A DNA stretch of 64,000 nucleotides from Marinobacter arenosus (GTDB taxonomy: Bacteria > Pseudomonadota > Gammaproteobacteria > Pseudomonadales > Oleiphilaceae). The stretch is from assembly GCF_019264345.1 (NCBI RefSeq), contig NZ_JAHVAO010000005.1, positions 35,415-99,414 on the forward strand, written 5' to 3'. Of the stretch, positions 9,573 to 19,396 are shown piece after piece. The notes under the pieces were generated by a model. That model ran no database searches, was not told the DNA's origin, and saw only the letters and a list, made by a program, of their open reading frames with translations. A program made the position numbers and the translations under genes. The stretch's first letter is position 1. Every line of letters begins with the position of its first letter.

Positions 9573-10316
9573 ATGCATCTGATTCGACGGACCGCAAAGA
9601 TACTGCCTGCCGTGGCAGCAACACTGCTGCTCCAGGCATTACTGAACATTCCCGCCCATGCAGAGGAGCCCGGCTCCACCCTTACCCCTTACCAGGCCAC
9701 TTACACCGCCTCGATGAACAAGGGCGTGTCCCTCAACGGCACCGCAAAGCGCACCCTCAGCGACCAGGGAAATGGCGTCTGGCTCTACCGCACCGACGTC
9801 GACTCCTTCATTGCCGATATTGACGAATCGCTGATACTGAAATGGGAAGACAACCGGGTCATCCCGTTGCGCTATCGGTATCGTCTGTCCGGCTTCCTGA
9901 TCAAGGACCGGGAACAATCGATTGATTTTGACTGGGACGCGGGGATTGCCACCGGCAAATACCGTGGCAAGGCGTTTGAACTGGAGCTGTCGGAAGGCGT
10001 GCTGGACCCGCTGGGCTTCCAGCTTCAACTGAGCCAGGACATCAAGTCCGGCAAGCGTGACCTGACGTACCAGGTCATTGATGGCGGTGATTACGACCAC
10101 GACCGTTTCGCGGTTCTTGACCGGGAACCATTGGAAACCTCCCGCGGCCCCATCCCGACCCTGAAAGCAGAGAAAGTGCGGGATGAGTCATCAAAGCGTG
10201 AGACGCTGATGTGGTTTGCGCCTGATGAAGACTTTCTGCTGGTCCGCCTTCTTCAGGTTGAACCTGACGGCAGTAGCTACGAGCTGAAGTTGCACCGGGC
10301 CGACCTCGGCAGCTAG
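9573..10316 (+). CDS. Periplasmic DUF3108 family protein
   Basis: A 247-residue exported protein. Residues 1-30 form a Sec signal peptide (basic MHLIRRTAK, hydrophobic core, AHA cleavage site). The mature part begins TPYQATYTASMNKGVSLNG and is rich in beta strands, as in DUF3108, a lipoprotein-like or LolA-like fold family of unknown function. The gene follows purM-purN, an arrangement I also recall from Pseudomonas. It is convergent with avtA, and the two stop codons overlap in the palindrome CTAG at 10313-10316. Confidence 0.8.
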   Translation: MHLIRRTAKILPAVAATLLLQALLNIPAHAEEPGSTLTPYQATYTASMNKGVSLNGTAKRTLSDQGNGVWLYRTDVDSFIADIDESLILKWEDNRVIPLRYRYRLSGFLIKDREQSIDFDWDAGIATGKYRGKAFELELSEGVLDPLGFQLQLSQDIKSGKRDLTYQVIDGGDYDHDRFAVLDREPLETSRGPIPTLKAEKVRDESSKRETLMWFAPDEDFLLVRLLQVEPDGSSYELKLHRADLGS

Positions 10317-11590
10317 GCCCCGCCACTGGCCTCGGCCCAGACCGCCTTGACTTCATCTGCAATGATCCGAAGGCCCTCGGCAACGCGGGCATCGTCCTGA
10401 GAATAGGTCACCCTGAGGCACTCATGGCGATGCTTCCAGTTATCGTCCGGCAGGCCCGGGAAGAAATAGTGACCGGACACCACCAGCACGCCGCGCGCTT
10501 TCAGGCGCTGGTATAACTCCAGACTGGTGATGGGTAGGTCCGGGAACCACAACCACAGGAACATGGCCCCTTCGGGCTTGTGAATGTACCAGCGGCACGT
10601 ATCTTCGCCCATGGCCTGGCGAAAGGTCGCAACGGCCTTTTCCATTTTTGCCTTGTAGAACGGACATACCACGTCCCGACTCAGGGACAGAATCTCACCG
10701 GACCGGACCAGTGGATCTGCCAGCATCGCGCCAAAGCTGCCGGTCGCCAGGTTCATGATGGCGTTGACGCCGGACAGCGCCTTGATAACTGGCTTGGCCG
10801 CAATCACGATCCCGGTTCTTGCCGCCGGCAACCCGAGCTTGGAGAGGCTCAGGCACAGGATGATCTGGTCGTTCCAGGTCGGCTTGGCATCAACAAACAA
10901 CAGACTTGGGAACGGCGTGCCGTAAGCCCCATCCACGATCAACGGCACATCGTGCTCACGGGCCAATGCTTCGAGCCTGGCCAGCTCATCGTCGGTGACG
11001 ACATTGCCGGTGGGATTGGTGGGCCGGGAAACACAGATCGCGCCGGTTTCCCCGGTGACTTCGACCGCATCGAAGTCGACACGGTACTTGAATTCGTGGG
11101 CATCGGTGAACGAGATGTCGGGCTGAACCGCGTGAAACAGACCGGGCTCAATGCCGGCGTCCGCGTAACCAATGTACTCGGGGGCCAAGGGCAACAGGAT
11201 GTGCTTGTGCTGGCCATTACCGTAATCGCCGCCAAACATGTTGAACAGCATGAAGAAGGCGGCCTGGCTGCCGTTGGTGAGCGCAATATTCTCGGGCTCA
11301 AGGCCCCAGCCGTACTCGCGATTCAGAAGTTCCGCGAGCGCGCCAATGAACTGCTTCTCACCCTGGGGCGGATCATAGATGCCCACCAACCGCCGGACAT
11401 CGCCCTCGCTTTGACTCATATCCGCCAGAATTTCCTGGACCCGCTGCTGGATTTCAGGAATGTGACCGGGATTCCCACCGCCCATCATGATCATGTCATC
11501 GCCGGACGCCATGGCATTGCCCAGATCGTCCATCAGCGAGGTTATACCGGCATCGGCTGTAAACTTGCGACCAAATGCAGAGAGTTTCAT
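10313..11590 (-). CDS. avtA: Valine-pyruvate aminotransferase AvtA
   Basis: A 425-residue fold-type I PLP aminotransferase that interconverts valine plus pyruvate with 2-ketoisovalerate plus alanine. Evidence: MKLSAFGRKF at the start, MMGGGNPGHIPEI, LTNGSQAAFFMLFN for cofactor phosphate, CVSRPTNPTGNVV, the LIVDGAYGTPFP segment with the PLP aspartate and LCLSLSKLGLPAARTGI with the Schiff-base lysine. The ATG at 11590 is chosen because 43 upstream in-frame residues look random and the start matches the E. coli enzyme. It is a single gene on the minus strand and overlaps the end of the DUF3108 gene by four bases. Confidence 0.92.
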   Translation of the reverse strand: MKLSAFGRKFTADAGITSLMDDLGNAMASGDDMIMMGGGNPGHIPEIQQRVQEILADMSQSEGDVRRLVGIYDPPQGEKQFIGALAELLNREYGWGLEPENIALTNGSQAAFFMLFNMFGGDYGNGQHKHILLPLAPEYIGYADAGIEPGLFHAVQPDISFTDAHEFKYRVDFDAVEVTGETGAICVSRPTNPTGNVVTDDELARLEALAREHDVPLIVDGAYGTPFPSLLFVDAKPTWNDQIILCLSLSKLGLPAARTGIVIAAKPVIKALSGVNAIMNLATGSFGAMLADPLVRSGEILSLSRDVVCPFYKAKMEKAVATFRQAMGEDTCRWYIHKPEGAMFLWLWFPDLPITSLELYQRLKARGVLVVSGHYFFPGLPDDNWKHRHECLRVTYSQDDARVAEGLRIIADEVKAVWAEASGGA

Positions 11591-11669
11591 GGCGTTAAAT
11601 CCGTCGTGCACACCCGGTGAATAAAAAATCAGCACCAGGGACAGTGTAGCCGGTCCCCGATGGCGGAGC

Positions 11670-12269
11670 TTACTCGGCCAGCGAAATCCCCAGGTTACTG
11701 ACGCCGTCGTTGGCAGCATCGTCCCGCAGCTTCTCGATGAACTGCTCTGTGGGGGTACGCTGGCGCTTCAGCGCCAACACGATGTCGCGCTGGAAGGCCT
11801 TGTCTTCTTTCATCAGGGGATGCTGGTCAAGCAGGCGCACCAGTTCATCCTCGTCGAGCTCGTCGCCCTCGGACAGCTCGACAAAATTCATGACGGTGCC
11901 CGTGGCCATTTGCGACGCCTCTGTCGCCCGGTGTTTCGCCGGGTTCAGGCGGTTGAGCAGGGCCTGCTCGAGCAACTGGCAGAAATCGAACGCCGGATAC
12001 ACGCCGTAGGCATCGTAGGCGTCCACGTCCGGGGACAGTGTTTCGAGCTTGGCCAGCAATTGGGGAATGGCGGATTCGGCCGCATCCTTCTGCAGCATGT
12101 CCCAGGCCAGGTCCAGCAGTTGCTGCATCTTGGCGCCGGTCTTCAGGCCCACCGCATCGGCAAACAGCGCATAATTCGGAAAGGAGCGCTCGGCGAGCGC
12201 CAGCAGGAAGGCGCATTCGCGCCATCCCTGCAGTTGGGAAACGGCTTTCAGGAACTGGTTGGCGTTCAT
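11670..12269 (-). CDS. DUF416 (YjaG) family protein
   Basis: A 199-residue acidic soluble protein of the YjaG/DUF416 family, all-helical and of unknown function. It shows the typical [20 protein letters not shown] near the N-terminus and a helical middle part with [21 protein letters not shown]. The ATG at 12269 overlaps the dcd stop (ATGA), so it is translationally coupled to dCTP deaminase. The pairing does not reveal its job. The following 79 bp before avtA hold no clear terminator. Confidence 0.75.
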   Translation of the reverse strand: MNANQFLKAVSQLQGWRECAFLLALAERSFPNYALFADAVGLKTGAKMQQLLDLAWDMLQKDAAESAIPQLLAKLETLSPDVDAYDAYGVYPAFDFCQLLEQALLNRLNPAKHRATEASQMATGTVMNFVELSEGDELDEDELVRLLDQHPLMKEDKAFQRDIVLALKRQRTPTEQFIEKLRDDAANDGVSNLGISLAE

Positions 12270-12832
12270 GTCCGCGGCAGGGTCACGCCAGTCTGACCCA
12301 GGTACTTGCCGCCACGATCCTTGTAACTGGTCTCGCAGATCTCGTCGGATTCGAAGAACAGCATCTGCGCAACACCTTCGTTGGCGTAGATTTTCGCCGG
12401 CAGGTTGGTAGTGTTGGAAAATTCCAGGGTGACCTGTCCTTCCCACTCGGGCTCAAGGGGCGTCACGTTGACGATGATGCCGCAACGGGCATAGGTGGAC
12501 TTTCCAAGGCAGATGGTGAGCACGCTGCGGGGAATGCGGAAGTATTCCACGGTGCGAGCCAGAGCAAAGGAGTTCGGCGGGATGATGCAGACGTCGCCGG
12601 TATAGTTCACAAAGCTGTTTTCATCAAAATTCTTCGGGTCGACCGTCGCGGAGTGGACGTTGGTGAAGATTTTGAACTCGTTGCTGCAGCGCACGTCATA
12701 GCCGTAGCTCGAGGTGCCGTAGGAGATAACCCGGCCTTTTTCGGATTCACGAACCTGCCCGCTTTCGAACGGTTCGATCATGCCGTGCTGCTCGGACATC
12801 CGGCGAATCCACTTATCGGATTTGATGCTCAT
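12266..12832 (-). CDS. dcd: dCTP deaminase
   Basis: Dcd deaminates dCTP to dUTP, feeding thymidylate synthesis in Gram-negatives. The 188-residue protein has the trimeric dUTPase-fold motifs: [17 protein letters not shown], a [11 protein letters not shown] motif with the conserved Ser/Arg, and [20 protein letters not shown] with the catalytic glutamate. Length and start ([12 protein letters not shown]) match orthologues. It is the first gene of a two-gene operon with the DUF416 gene. Upstream lies the 241-bp gap that contains the palindromic element at 12936-13029. Confidence 0.96.
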   Translation of the reverse strand: MSIKSDKWIRRMSEQHGMIEPFESGQVRESEKGRVISYGTSSYGYDVRCSNEFKIFTNVHSATVDPKNFDENSFVNYTGDVCIIPPNSFALARTVEYFRIPRSVLTICLGKSTYARCGIIVNVTPLEPEWEGQVTLEFSNTTNLPAKIYANEGVAQMLFFESDEICETSYKDRGGKYLGQTGVTLPRT

Positions 12833-12935
12833 GGGTGAAGTCTCGTTTCCACTGGAAAAATTGAGGCGTAGTTTACCTGTTCGGCGGGGGTCTGTCGAAG
12901 TCCCGCAGGCTCACTTTAGCGGGGGGCTGCGACCA

Positions 12936-13029
12936 CAGGAAACACGTGCCAAAAACCGCTACGAGCACATCCATGTGCGCTTGTCTCCGGCCATCCCTGG
13001 CCTACGACATTTTTGGCAAGTGTTTCCTG
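12936..13029. repeat. Palindromic element between dcd and apbC
   Basis: Two 20-bp arms, 12936-12955 and 13010-13029, are reverse complements with one mismatch. The 54-bp interior holds two smaller palindromes: GCACATCCATGTGC, and GGCCA-TCCC-TGGCC. The whole could fold as a cruciform or multi-branched hairpin. It sits between two minus-strand genes and encodes nothing obvious. It resembles REP/MITE-like intergenic repeats, but there is no second copy in this window. Confidence 0.6.
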
Positions 13030-13073
13030 CGCTCGCGATCAAACGATGAGCAGCCTGCAGGAAAAATCTGAAC

Positions 13074-14174
13074 TTAGTGCTCGGTTACCGAAACACTGGA
13101 GATCGAACCGCTGAGATTGCGCTCACGGGTGGACAGTTCAGCGCCCACCTTACGGGCAATGTCCCGATAACGGCGCGCCACTTCAGAGTCCGGCTCCGCC
13201 ACCACAGAGGGCCGGCCGCCGTCGGTCTGCTCGCGGATGGTCATGTGCAGTGGCAGTTGGCCGAGCAGCGTGGTGTCGTATTCCTCGGCGATCCGCTCGC
13301 CGCCGCCATGACCGAACAAGGGCTCTTCGTGGCCGCAGTTGCTGCAGATGTGGACGCTCATGTTCTCAACCACACCCAGAACCGGGATATCTACCTTGCG
13401 AAACATTTCGATGCCCTTTTTGCCGTCCAGCAAGGCGATGTCCTGGGGTGTCGTGACGATGACGGCGCCGGTCACGGGCACCTTCTGGGCCAGGGTCAGC
13501 TGGATGTCGCCGGTGCCCGGCGGCATGTCGACGATCAGGTAATCAAGCTCGTTCCAGAGGGTCTGCTGGAGCAACTGCATGACCGCACCACTCACCATCG
13601 GACCGCGCCAGACCATGGGGGTCTTTTCGGTGACCACAAACGCCATGGAGTTGGCCTGGAGGCCATGGGCTTCCATGGGCACGAAGTACTTGTTTTCACG
13701 GGTGTCCGGCCGCTTTCCTTCCGGCACGCCCAGCATCATGCCGATGCTGGGTCCGTAGATGTCCGCGTCCAGGATGCCAACCCGGGCTCCTTCGGCCTGC
13801 AGTGCCAGGGCGAGGTTAACGGCCGTGGTGGACTTGCCGACACCGCCTTTACCGGAGGCCACGGCAATGATGTTTTTCACCCCTGGAACGGACGGCAGGT
13901 CTTTCTGGACCTTGTAGGAGTGTATCTTCTGCCCGACATGCACCTCGGCATGCTCGACCCCATCCACGTTTTCGAGCGCCACGGAAACCAGCTGTTTGAG
14001 GGCGCCGGCGATGCCTTTGGACGGGTACGGCAGCTCGACCATCAACGTCACGTTGCCCGCGTCGTCAGCGTTCAGTGCCTTGACGGCATCGAGCTCGTAA
14101 AGGTCCTTTTCCAGATACGGATCGCGGTACTCGCGAATCGCCGCCTGCAGGGCCTGCTCTGAAATCTGTGTCAT
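13074..14174 (-). CDS. apbC: Mrp/ApbC iron-sulfur cluster carrier
   Basis: A 366-residue P-loop NTPase that binds and transfers Fe-S clusters to apo-enzymes. Residues about 5-85 form a MIP18/DUF59 domain. Residues 108-117 are the deviant Walker A GKGGVGKSTT. The central part has LDADIYGPSIG and IVDMPPGTGDIQLTL, and near residue 290 CSNCGHEEPLFG supplies the CxxC that holds the bridging cluster. I use the ATG at 14174 (GGAG upstream) instead of a 13-residue longer frame. It is divergent from metG, as in pseudomonads. Confidence 0.93.
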   Translation of the reverse strand: MTQISEQALQAAIREYRDPYLEKDLYELDAVKALNADDAGNVTLMVELPYPSKGIAGALKQLVSVALENVDGVEHAEVHVGQKIHSYKVQKDLPSVPGVKNIIAVASGKGGVGKSTTAVNLALALQAEGARVGILDADIYGPSIGMMLGVPEGKRPDTRENKYFVPMEAHGLQANSMAFVVTEKTPMVWRGPMVSGAVMQLLQQTLWNELDYLIVDMPPGTGDIQLTLAQKVPVTGAVIVTTPQDIALLDGKKGIEMFRKVDIPVLGVVENMSVHICSNCGHEEPLFGHGGGERIAEEYDTTLLGQLPLHMTIREQTDGGRPSVVAEPDSEVARRYRDIARKVGAELSTRERNLSGSISSVSVTEH

Positions 14175-14314
14175 CGGGTTCTCCGGAATAAGCTCATGCT
14201 TGATTTTAAGCACGGAAACAGGTGATTCGGGTGAAAAATTTCTGCTCGGAAGGTATCATCTGTGCCCGTTTCTGACCATACAACCCCTACTTTGAAGAAA
14301 GGTTCGGACACACC

Positions 14315-16348
14315 ATGACGCAAGCGAGTCCAAAGCAACAGCGCGATATTCTGGTCACCAGCGCCCTGCCCTATGCCAATGGCCCCATTCATCTGGGCCA
14401 CCTGCTGGAATACATTCAGACCGACATCTGGGTGCGCTACCAGAACATGCGCGGCCAGAACTGCTACTACGTTTGCGCCGACGATGCCCACGGTACCGCT
14501 ATTATGCTGCGAGCCGAGCGCGAAGGCATCAGTTCCGAGCAATTGATCGATCGCATTCGCGAGGAACACCAGCAGGACTTCGGTGGCTTCCACATTCGCT
14601 TCGACAACTATTACACCACCCACTCGGAAGAGAATCGCCAGTTCTCCGAGTACATCTACCATCAGCTTCAGGAAAACGGGCACATTGCCACGCGCAAGAT
14701 CACCCAGTCCTTCGATCCGGAAAAGAACATGTTCCTGGCGGACCGCTTCATCAAGGGCACCTGCCCGAAGTGCAAGACCGAGGACCAGTACGGTGATAAC
14801 TGCGAGGCCTGTGGTGCCACATACACCCCGGCCGAGCTGATCAACCCTCGCTCTGCGGTCTCCGGCGCAACCCCGATCGAGAAGGAGTCTGAACACTATT
14901 TCTTCAAGCTCCCCGATTTTCACGACTTCCTGGCTAACTGGACCCGCAGCGGCACGCTTCAGCCGCAGGTTGCCAACAAGCTGGCCGAATGGCTGGATGC
15001 CGGGCTGCAGGAATGGGACATCAGCCGCGACGCGCCCTACTTCGGTTTCGAGATTCCGGATGCGCCGGGCAAGTACTTCTACGTCTGGCTGGACGCGCCC
15101 ATCGGCTACCTCGCCAGCTTCAAGAACCTGTGTAACCGGGAAGGCATCGATTTCGAGCACTTCTGGAAAGCCGATTCCACGGCCGAGGTCTATCACTTCA
15201 TCGGCAAGGACATTATCAACTTCCACGCCCTGTTCTGGCCGTCCATGCTCCACGATGCCGGCTTCCGGACACCGACTGCGGTCTGGGCCCACGGTTTTGT
15301 AACCGTCAACGGCAAGAAGATGTCCAAATCCCGTGGCACCTTCATCATGGCCCGCACCTACCTGGATCATTTGAATCCGGAGTACCTGCGGTACTATTTC
15401 GCCGCCAAGCTCACCGGTGGCGTGGATGACATGGACCTTAACCTGGAAGACTTTGCCGCCCGGGTGAACTCGGACCTCGTGGGCAAAGTGGTCAACATTG
15501 CCAGCCGCAGCGCCGGTTTTATCACCAAGCGGTTTGACGGGCAGCTCGGCAAGGTTACCGAGCATGACAAGCTCCGGGAATTCATTGAGGCCGGCAAGGA
15601 CATCGAGGAATTCTACGAATCCCGCGAATTCGGCCGTGCCATGCGCCGCATCATGGAGCTGGCCGACATTGCCAACCAGTACGTCAATGACGAACAGCCG
15701 TGGGTCATCGCCAAGCAGGAAGGGCAGGACGAAAAACTGCAGGCCATCTGCACCAACGCCCTGAACATGTTCCACCTGCTGATTACCTACCTCGCGCCGG
15801 TTCTGCCGGAAACCGCCAAGGCGTCCGAGGCTTTCCTGAATGCGCCGCTGAACTGGAACGACCGGGCCCAGCGTCTGGAAAACCATGGCATCAACAAGTT
15901 CAAGCCGCTGATGAACCGGGTGGACATGGCCCAGATCGAGAAGATGCTGGACGCGTCCAAGGAAGAACTGCCCGCAGCGACCGGCAAGCCGGCACCGGCT
16001 GCCAATCTGGAGCCGGTCGCCGATGAGATAGAATTCGGCGATTTCGCGAAGGTGGACCTCCGCGTTGCAAAGATTGTCAAAGCGGAGCATGTGGACGGCG
16101 CGGACAAACTCCTGCGTCTGACGCTGGATATCGGGCACGGTGAGCGCAATGTGTTCGCCGGCATCAAGTCCGCGTACAAGCCTGAAGACCTTGAAGGCCG
16201 GCTGACGGTGATGGTTGCCAACCTGCAGCCGCGTAAAATGAAATTCGGCCTGTCCGAGGGCATGGTTCTGGCCGCAGGGCCGGGAGGTAAAGAGATCTTT
16301 ATTCTCTCACCGGATTCCGGCGCCACGCCCGGCATGCGGATCATGTAA
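14315..16348 (+). CDS. metG: Methionyl-tRNA synthetase
   Basis: A 677-residue class I synthetase that charges tRNA-Met. The HIGH-type signature is HLGH at residues 26-29 and the KMSKS loop is at 335-339. The zinc knuckle region has [18 protein letters not shown], and an anticodon-binding helical domain follows. From about residue 575 there is a C-terminal Trbp111/EMAP-like tRNA-binding domain ([18 protein letters not shown]), as in the dimeric E. coli enzyme. It is divergent from apbC and is followed 26 bp later by rsxA. Confidence 0.97.
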   Translation: MTQASPKQQRDILVTSALPYANGPIHLGHLLEYIQTDIWVRYQNMRGQNCYYVCADDAHGTAIMLRAEREGISSEQLIDRIREEHQQDFGGFHIRFDNYYTTHSEENRQFSEYIYHQLQENGHIATRKITQSFDPEKNMFLADRFIKGTCPKCKTEDQYGDNCEACGATYTPAELINPRSAVSGATPIEKESEHYFFKLPDFHDFLANWTRSGTLQPQVANKLAEWLDAGLQEWDISRDAPYFGFEIPDAPGKYFYVWLDAPIGYLASFKNLCNREGIDFEHFWKADSTAEVYHFIGKDIINFHALFWPSMLHDAGFRTPTAVWAHGFVTVNGKKMSKSRGTFIMARTYLDHLNPEYLRYYFAAKLTGGVDDMDLNLEDFAARVNSDLVGKVVNIASRSAGFITKRFDGQLGKVTEHDKLREFIEAGKDIEEFYESREFGRAMRRIMELADIANQYVNDEQPWVIAKQEGQDEKLQAICTNALNMFHLLITYLAPVLPETAKASEAFLNAPLNWNDRAQRLENHGINKFKPLMNRVDMAQIEKMLDASKEELPAATGKPAPAANLEPVADEIEFGDFAKVDLRVAKIVKAEHVDGADKLLRLTLDIGHGERNVFAGIKSAYKPEDLEGRLTVMVANLQPRKMKFGLSEGMVLAAGPGGKEIFILSPDSGATPGMRIM

Positions 16349-16374
16349 GCAGAGAACGAGGCAGAGCAGCTCCG

Positions 16375-16956
16375 ATGACAGAGTATTTGCTGATTCTGGT
16401 CAGCACCATACTGGTGAACAATTTCGTGTTGGTGCAGTTCCTGGGGCTGTGTCCCTTCATGGGGGTTTCCGGCAAGCTGGAAACCGCCATGGGCATGTCC
16501 CTGGCCACCACCTTCGTGCTGACGCTGTCATCGGTCTGCAGCTACCTGGCTTATACCTACCTGCTGGCGCCGCTGGATCTCGCCTTCCTGAAAACCATCA
16601 CTTTTATTCTGGTGATCGCCGTGGTGGTCCAGTTCACCGAAATGGTGGTTCGCAAGACCAGCCCGCTGCTCTACCGGGTCCTCGGCATTTTCCTGCCCCT
16701 GATCACCACCAACTGCGCCGTTCTGGGTGTTGCACTTCTGAACCTGAACAAGAACAACAACTTCGTTGAATCCGTACTCTACGGTTTTGGTGCCGCCGCC
16801 GGGTTTTCCCTGGTGCTGGTGCTGTTTGCGGCCATGCGGGAACGCATCGCCGTCGCCGATGTGCCGGTTGCCTTTCGGGGCGCCGCCATTGGTATGGTAA
16901 CCGCAGGGTTGATGTCACTGGCGTTTCTGGGCTTCACAGGCCTGGTCAGCGTTTAA
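16375..16956 (+). CDS. rsxA: RsxA/RnfA, membrane subunit of ion-translocating oxidoreductase
   Basis: A 193-residue integral membrane protein with six transmembrane helices. It is one of the two NqrD/E-like subunits that form the core of the Rnf/Rsx complex. In enterics the complex reduces SoxR; elsewhere it links NADH and ferredoxin oxidation to Na+ or H+ transport. Diagnostic are [19 protein letters not shown] and [16 protein letters not shown], the two inverted half-repeats each carrying a conserved cysteine that ligates the intramembrane [2Fe-2S] cluster. It starts the six-gene operon rsxABCDGE. Confidence 0.95.
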   Translation: MTEYLLILVSTILVNNFVLVQFLGLCPFMGVSGKLETAMGMSLATTFVLTLSSVCSYLAYTYLLAPLDLAFLKTITFILVIAVVVQFTEMVVRKTSPLLYRVLGIFLPLITTNCAVLGVALLNLNKNNNFVESVLYGFGAAAGFSLVLVLFAAMRERIAVADVPVAFRGAAIGMVTAGLMSLAFLGFTGLVSV

Positions 16957-16970
16957 CGGAGACACGTTGT

Positions 16971-17549
16971 ATGTGGACAGGCATTGTCATTGCCGTACTG
17001 GTTCTGCTGGCCCTCGCTGTGGTTTTCGGTGGCCTGCTGGGCTTCGCATCTGAGCGCTTCCGGGTTGAGGGCAATCCGCTGGTGGACCAGATTGATTCGC
17101 TGCTGCCGCAAACCCAGTGTGGTCAGTGCGGCTTCCCCGGCTGCCGCCCCTATGCCGAGTCCATCGCCGACGGTGATGCCATCAACAAGTGCCCTCCTGG
17201 CGGTGAAACGACCATCAAGGCCCTGGCGGATCTGCTGGACGTGGAACCCCAGCCCCTGGATGCCGAGCACGGCGTCGAACAGGCCAAGCGGGTGGCAATC
17301 ATTCGTGAGGACGAATGCATTGGCTGCACCAAATGCATCCAGGCCTGCCCGGTCGACGCGATCCTTGGCGCGGCCAAACACATGCACACGGTGATTGAAA
17401 GCGAATGCACCGGCTGCGATCTCTGCGTGGACCCCTGCCCCGTGGACTGTATCGACATGATCACCATTGAACCGGATATCCGTACCTGGACCTGGACACC
17501 GCCGGCGTCCGGCGTCATCGCCACCGATCGCCAGGGGGCCAGCGCCTGA
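16971..17549 (+). CDS. rsxB: RsxB/RnfB, iron-sulfur subunit
   Basis: A 192-residue electron-transfer subunit. An N-terminal transmembrane helix (residues about 3-25) anchors it. An Fe-S domain with [17 protein letters not shown] follows, then two 4Fe-4S ferredoxin motifs ([16 protein letters not shown] and [16 protein letters not shown]). It passes electrons between RsxC and the membrane core. The last base of its TGA is the first base of the rsxC ATG, indicating translational coupling. Confidence 0.95.
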   Translation: MWTGIVIAVLVLLALAVVFGGLLGFASERFRVEGNPLVDQIDSLLPQTQCGQCGFPGCRPYAESIADGDAINKCPPGGETTIKALADLLDVEPQPLDAEHGVEQAKRVAIIREDECIGCTKCIQACPVDAILGAAKHMHTVIESECTGCDLCVDPCPVDCIDMITIEPDIRTWTWTPPASGVIATDRQGASA

Positions 17550-19375
17550 TGACTCAGTTGTGGGATTTCACCGGTGGCATTCATCCGGCAGAGAACAAGC
17601 ATCAGTCCACCGCGCGCCCGATTCGGGACGCGGGCATCCCAGACAGCCTCGTGTTGCCGCTACAGCAGCACATCGGCGAACCGGCCACGGCCATTGTCAG
17701 CGTTGGTGAACGGGTCCTTAAAGGCCAGAAAATTGCAGATGTGAGCAACGGCCTGGGGGTGCCGGTGCATGCGCCGACGTCTGGAATTATTGAAAACATC
17801 GCCGAGCTGCCCGTGCCCCACCCCTCCGGCATGAACGACTGGTGCATCACCCTTCGGCCCGATGGCGAAGACCAGTGGATACCACTTGAGCCCACTCGCG
17901 ATTACCGCAACCTGGAGCGGGGCCAGGTGCTGGAACTGATTCGGGACGGCGGCATTTCCGGTATGGGCGGTGCGGGTTTCCCGACCAACATCAAGCTGCG
18001 CCCCCCGAGAGACCGCAAGGTTGATACCCTGATTCTTAATGGCGCCGAGTGTGAGCCCTATATCACCGCCGATGACATGACCATGCGTGAGCAGGCCGAT
18101 GAGATCGTCGCGGGTCTCAAGGTCATGGCCTGGATCCTGCGTCCGGAACGCTGCGTGATTGGTATCGAGGACAACAAGCCGGAGGCCATCGAGGCCCTGC
18201 GCGTTGCGACCGAAGGCACCCAGATTGAACTTGCCGTCATCCCAACCAAATACCCCTCCGGCGGCGAAAAGCAACTGATCCAGATACTGACGGGGATGGA
18301 AGTGCCCAGTGGAGGCATCCCGGCCGATATCGGGGTCATGTGCCAGAACGTCGGCACCGCGGTTGCTGTATCCCGGTTGATATTTGAAGGTCGCCCCCTG
18401 ATTTCCAGAATCGTGACCATCACCGGTGAGGCCGTCCGGGAACCGGGGAATTTCAACGCTTTGATTGGCACCCCGGTGCAGTATCTGCTGGACCAGGCCG
18501 GCCTTCAGCCAGACAAGGTGAACCGCCTGGTGCTGGGTGGTCCGATGATGGGCTACACCCTCACCACCACGGCCGTGCCGGTGATCAAGACCAGCAACTG
18601 CGTGATTGCCGCCACCGCCACGGAGTTGCCGGCGCCGCCACCGGAGCAACCCTGTATCCGGTGCGGGGAGTGCGCCGAAGTCTGTCCAATGGAGCTCCTG
18701 CCACAGCAGTTGTTCTGGTACTCCAAGGCTGCGGAGTTTGAAAAAGCCGAGCACCTGAACCTGTTTGATTGCATAGAGTGCGGCGCCTGTTCGTACGTCT
18801 GCCCGAGCTCCATTCCCCTGGTGCAGTACTATCGCTACGCCAAGGGAGAGATTCGGGTGCAGCGGGCCGAACAGCTGAAGGCCGACCGGGCTCGGGAGCG
18901 TTTTGAAGCTCGCCAGGAGCGCCTGGAGCGGGAACAGCAGGAGAAGGAGCAGCGCCGGAAGGAACGCGCGAAAGCCGCAGCGGAAGCCCAGGCGAAGAAG
19001 AAGGCGGAAGCTGAAAAAGCGGCCGCCGAAGGCGATGCGGTGGATGAGCGTTCAGCCAAGGCGGCACTGGTTGAACAGGCCCTCGCCCGCAAGAAAGCCA
19101 AGACCGAGGCTGCCAAACCGCAAGCGCCTGCGGCCGAACCTGCTCAGGACAAGCCCGACCTGGAGGCACTCGAAAAGCAGTTGGCCCAGGCGCAGTCCAA
19201 ACTTGAAACCATGCAGGGCATGCTGGAAGAAGCCAAAGCCCAGCAGGCCGACAATGTAGAGAAACTGGAACGGGCGGTCGCCAAGAACCACGACCGGGTG
19301 ACGCGCGCGGAAGAAGCCCTGGCCGACGCCCGCCAGAAGCTGGCGTCCCAACCCGAATCCCAGTCAACCGAATAA
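17549..19375 (+). CDS. rsxC: RsxC/RnfC, NADH-side subunit
   Basis: A 608-residue peripheral subunit. The first ~440 residues hold the Rnf barrel-sandwich domain (LGVPVHAPTSGIIENI), the FMN/NADH-binding part (GMGGAGFPTNIKL, LILNGAECEPYI) and two 4Fe-4S motifs, CIRCGECAEVCPMELLPQ and CIECGACSYVCPSSIPLVQ. From about residue 445 the protein becomes an Ala/Lys/Glu/Gln-rich coiled coil of roughly 160 residues. This variable C-terminal extension is usual in proteobacterial RsxC and is probably a scaffold. Confidence 0.95.
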   Translation: MTQLWDFTGGIHPAENKHQSTARPIRDAGIPDSLVLPLQQHIGEPATAIVSVGERVLKGQKIADVSNGLGVPVHAPTSGIIENIAELPVPHPSGMNDWCITLRPDGEDQWIPLEPTRDYRNLERGQVLELIRDGGISGMGGAGFPTNIKLRPPRDRKVDTLILNGAECEPYITADDMTMREQADEIVAGLKVMAWILRPERCVIGIEDNKPEAIEALRVATEGTQIELAVIPTKYPSGGEKQLIQILTGMEVPSGGIPADIGVMCQNVGTAVAVSRLIFEGRPLISRIVTITGEAVREPGNFNALIGTPVQYLLDQAGLQPDKVNRLVLGGPMMGYTLTTTAVPVIKTSNCVIAATATELPAPPPEQPCIRCGECAEVCPMELLPQQLFWYSKAAEFEKAEHLNLFDCIECGACSYVCPSSIPLVQYYRYAKGEIRVQRAEQLKADRARERFEARQERLEREQQEKEQRRKERAKAAAEAQAKKKAEAEKAAAEGDAVDERSAKAALVEQALARKKAKTEAAKPQAPAAEPAQDKPDLEALEKQLAQAQSKLETMQGMLEEAKAQQADNVEKLERAVAKNHDRVTRAEEALADARQKLASQPESQSTE

Positions 19376-19396
19376 CCGAATTCAGGCCCGACATTC

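Noticed and set aside
14171..16138. A 655-codon open frame opposite metG
   Set aside because: Antisense shadow of metG; no recognisable motifs and no ribosome-binding site at a plausible start.
18880..19375. The Ala/Lys/Glu-rich tail of RsxC as a sign of fusion or repeat expansion
   Set aside because: Long variable coiled-coil tails are usual for RsxC in gammaproteobacteria.
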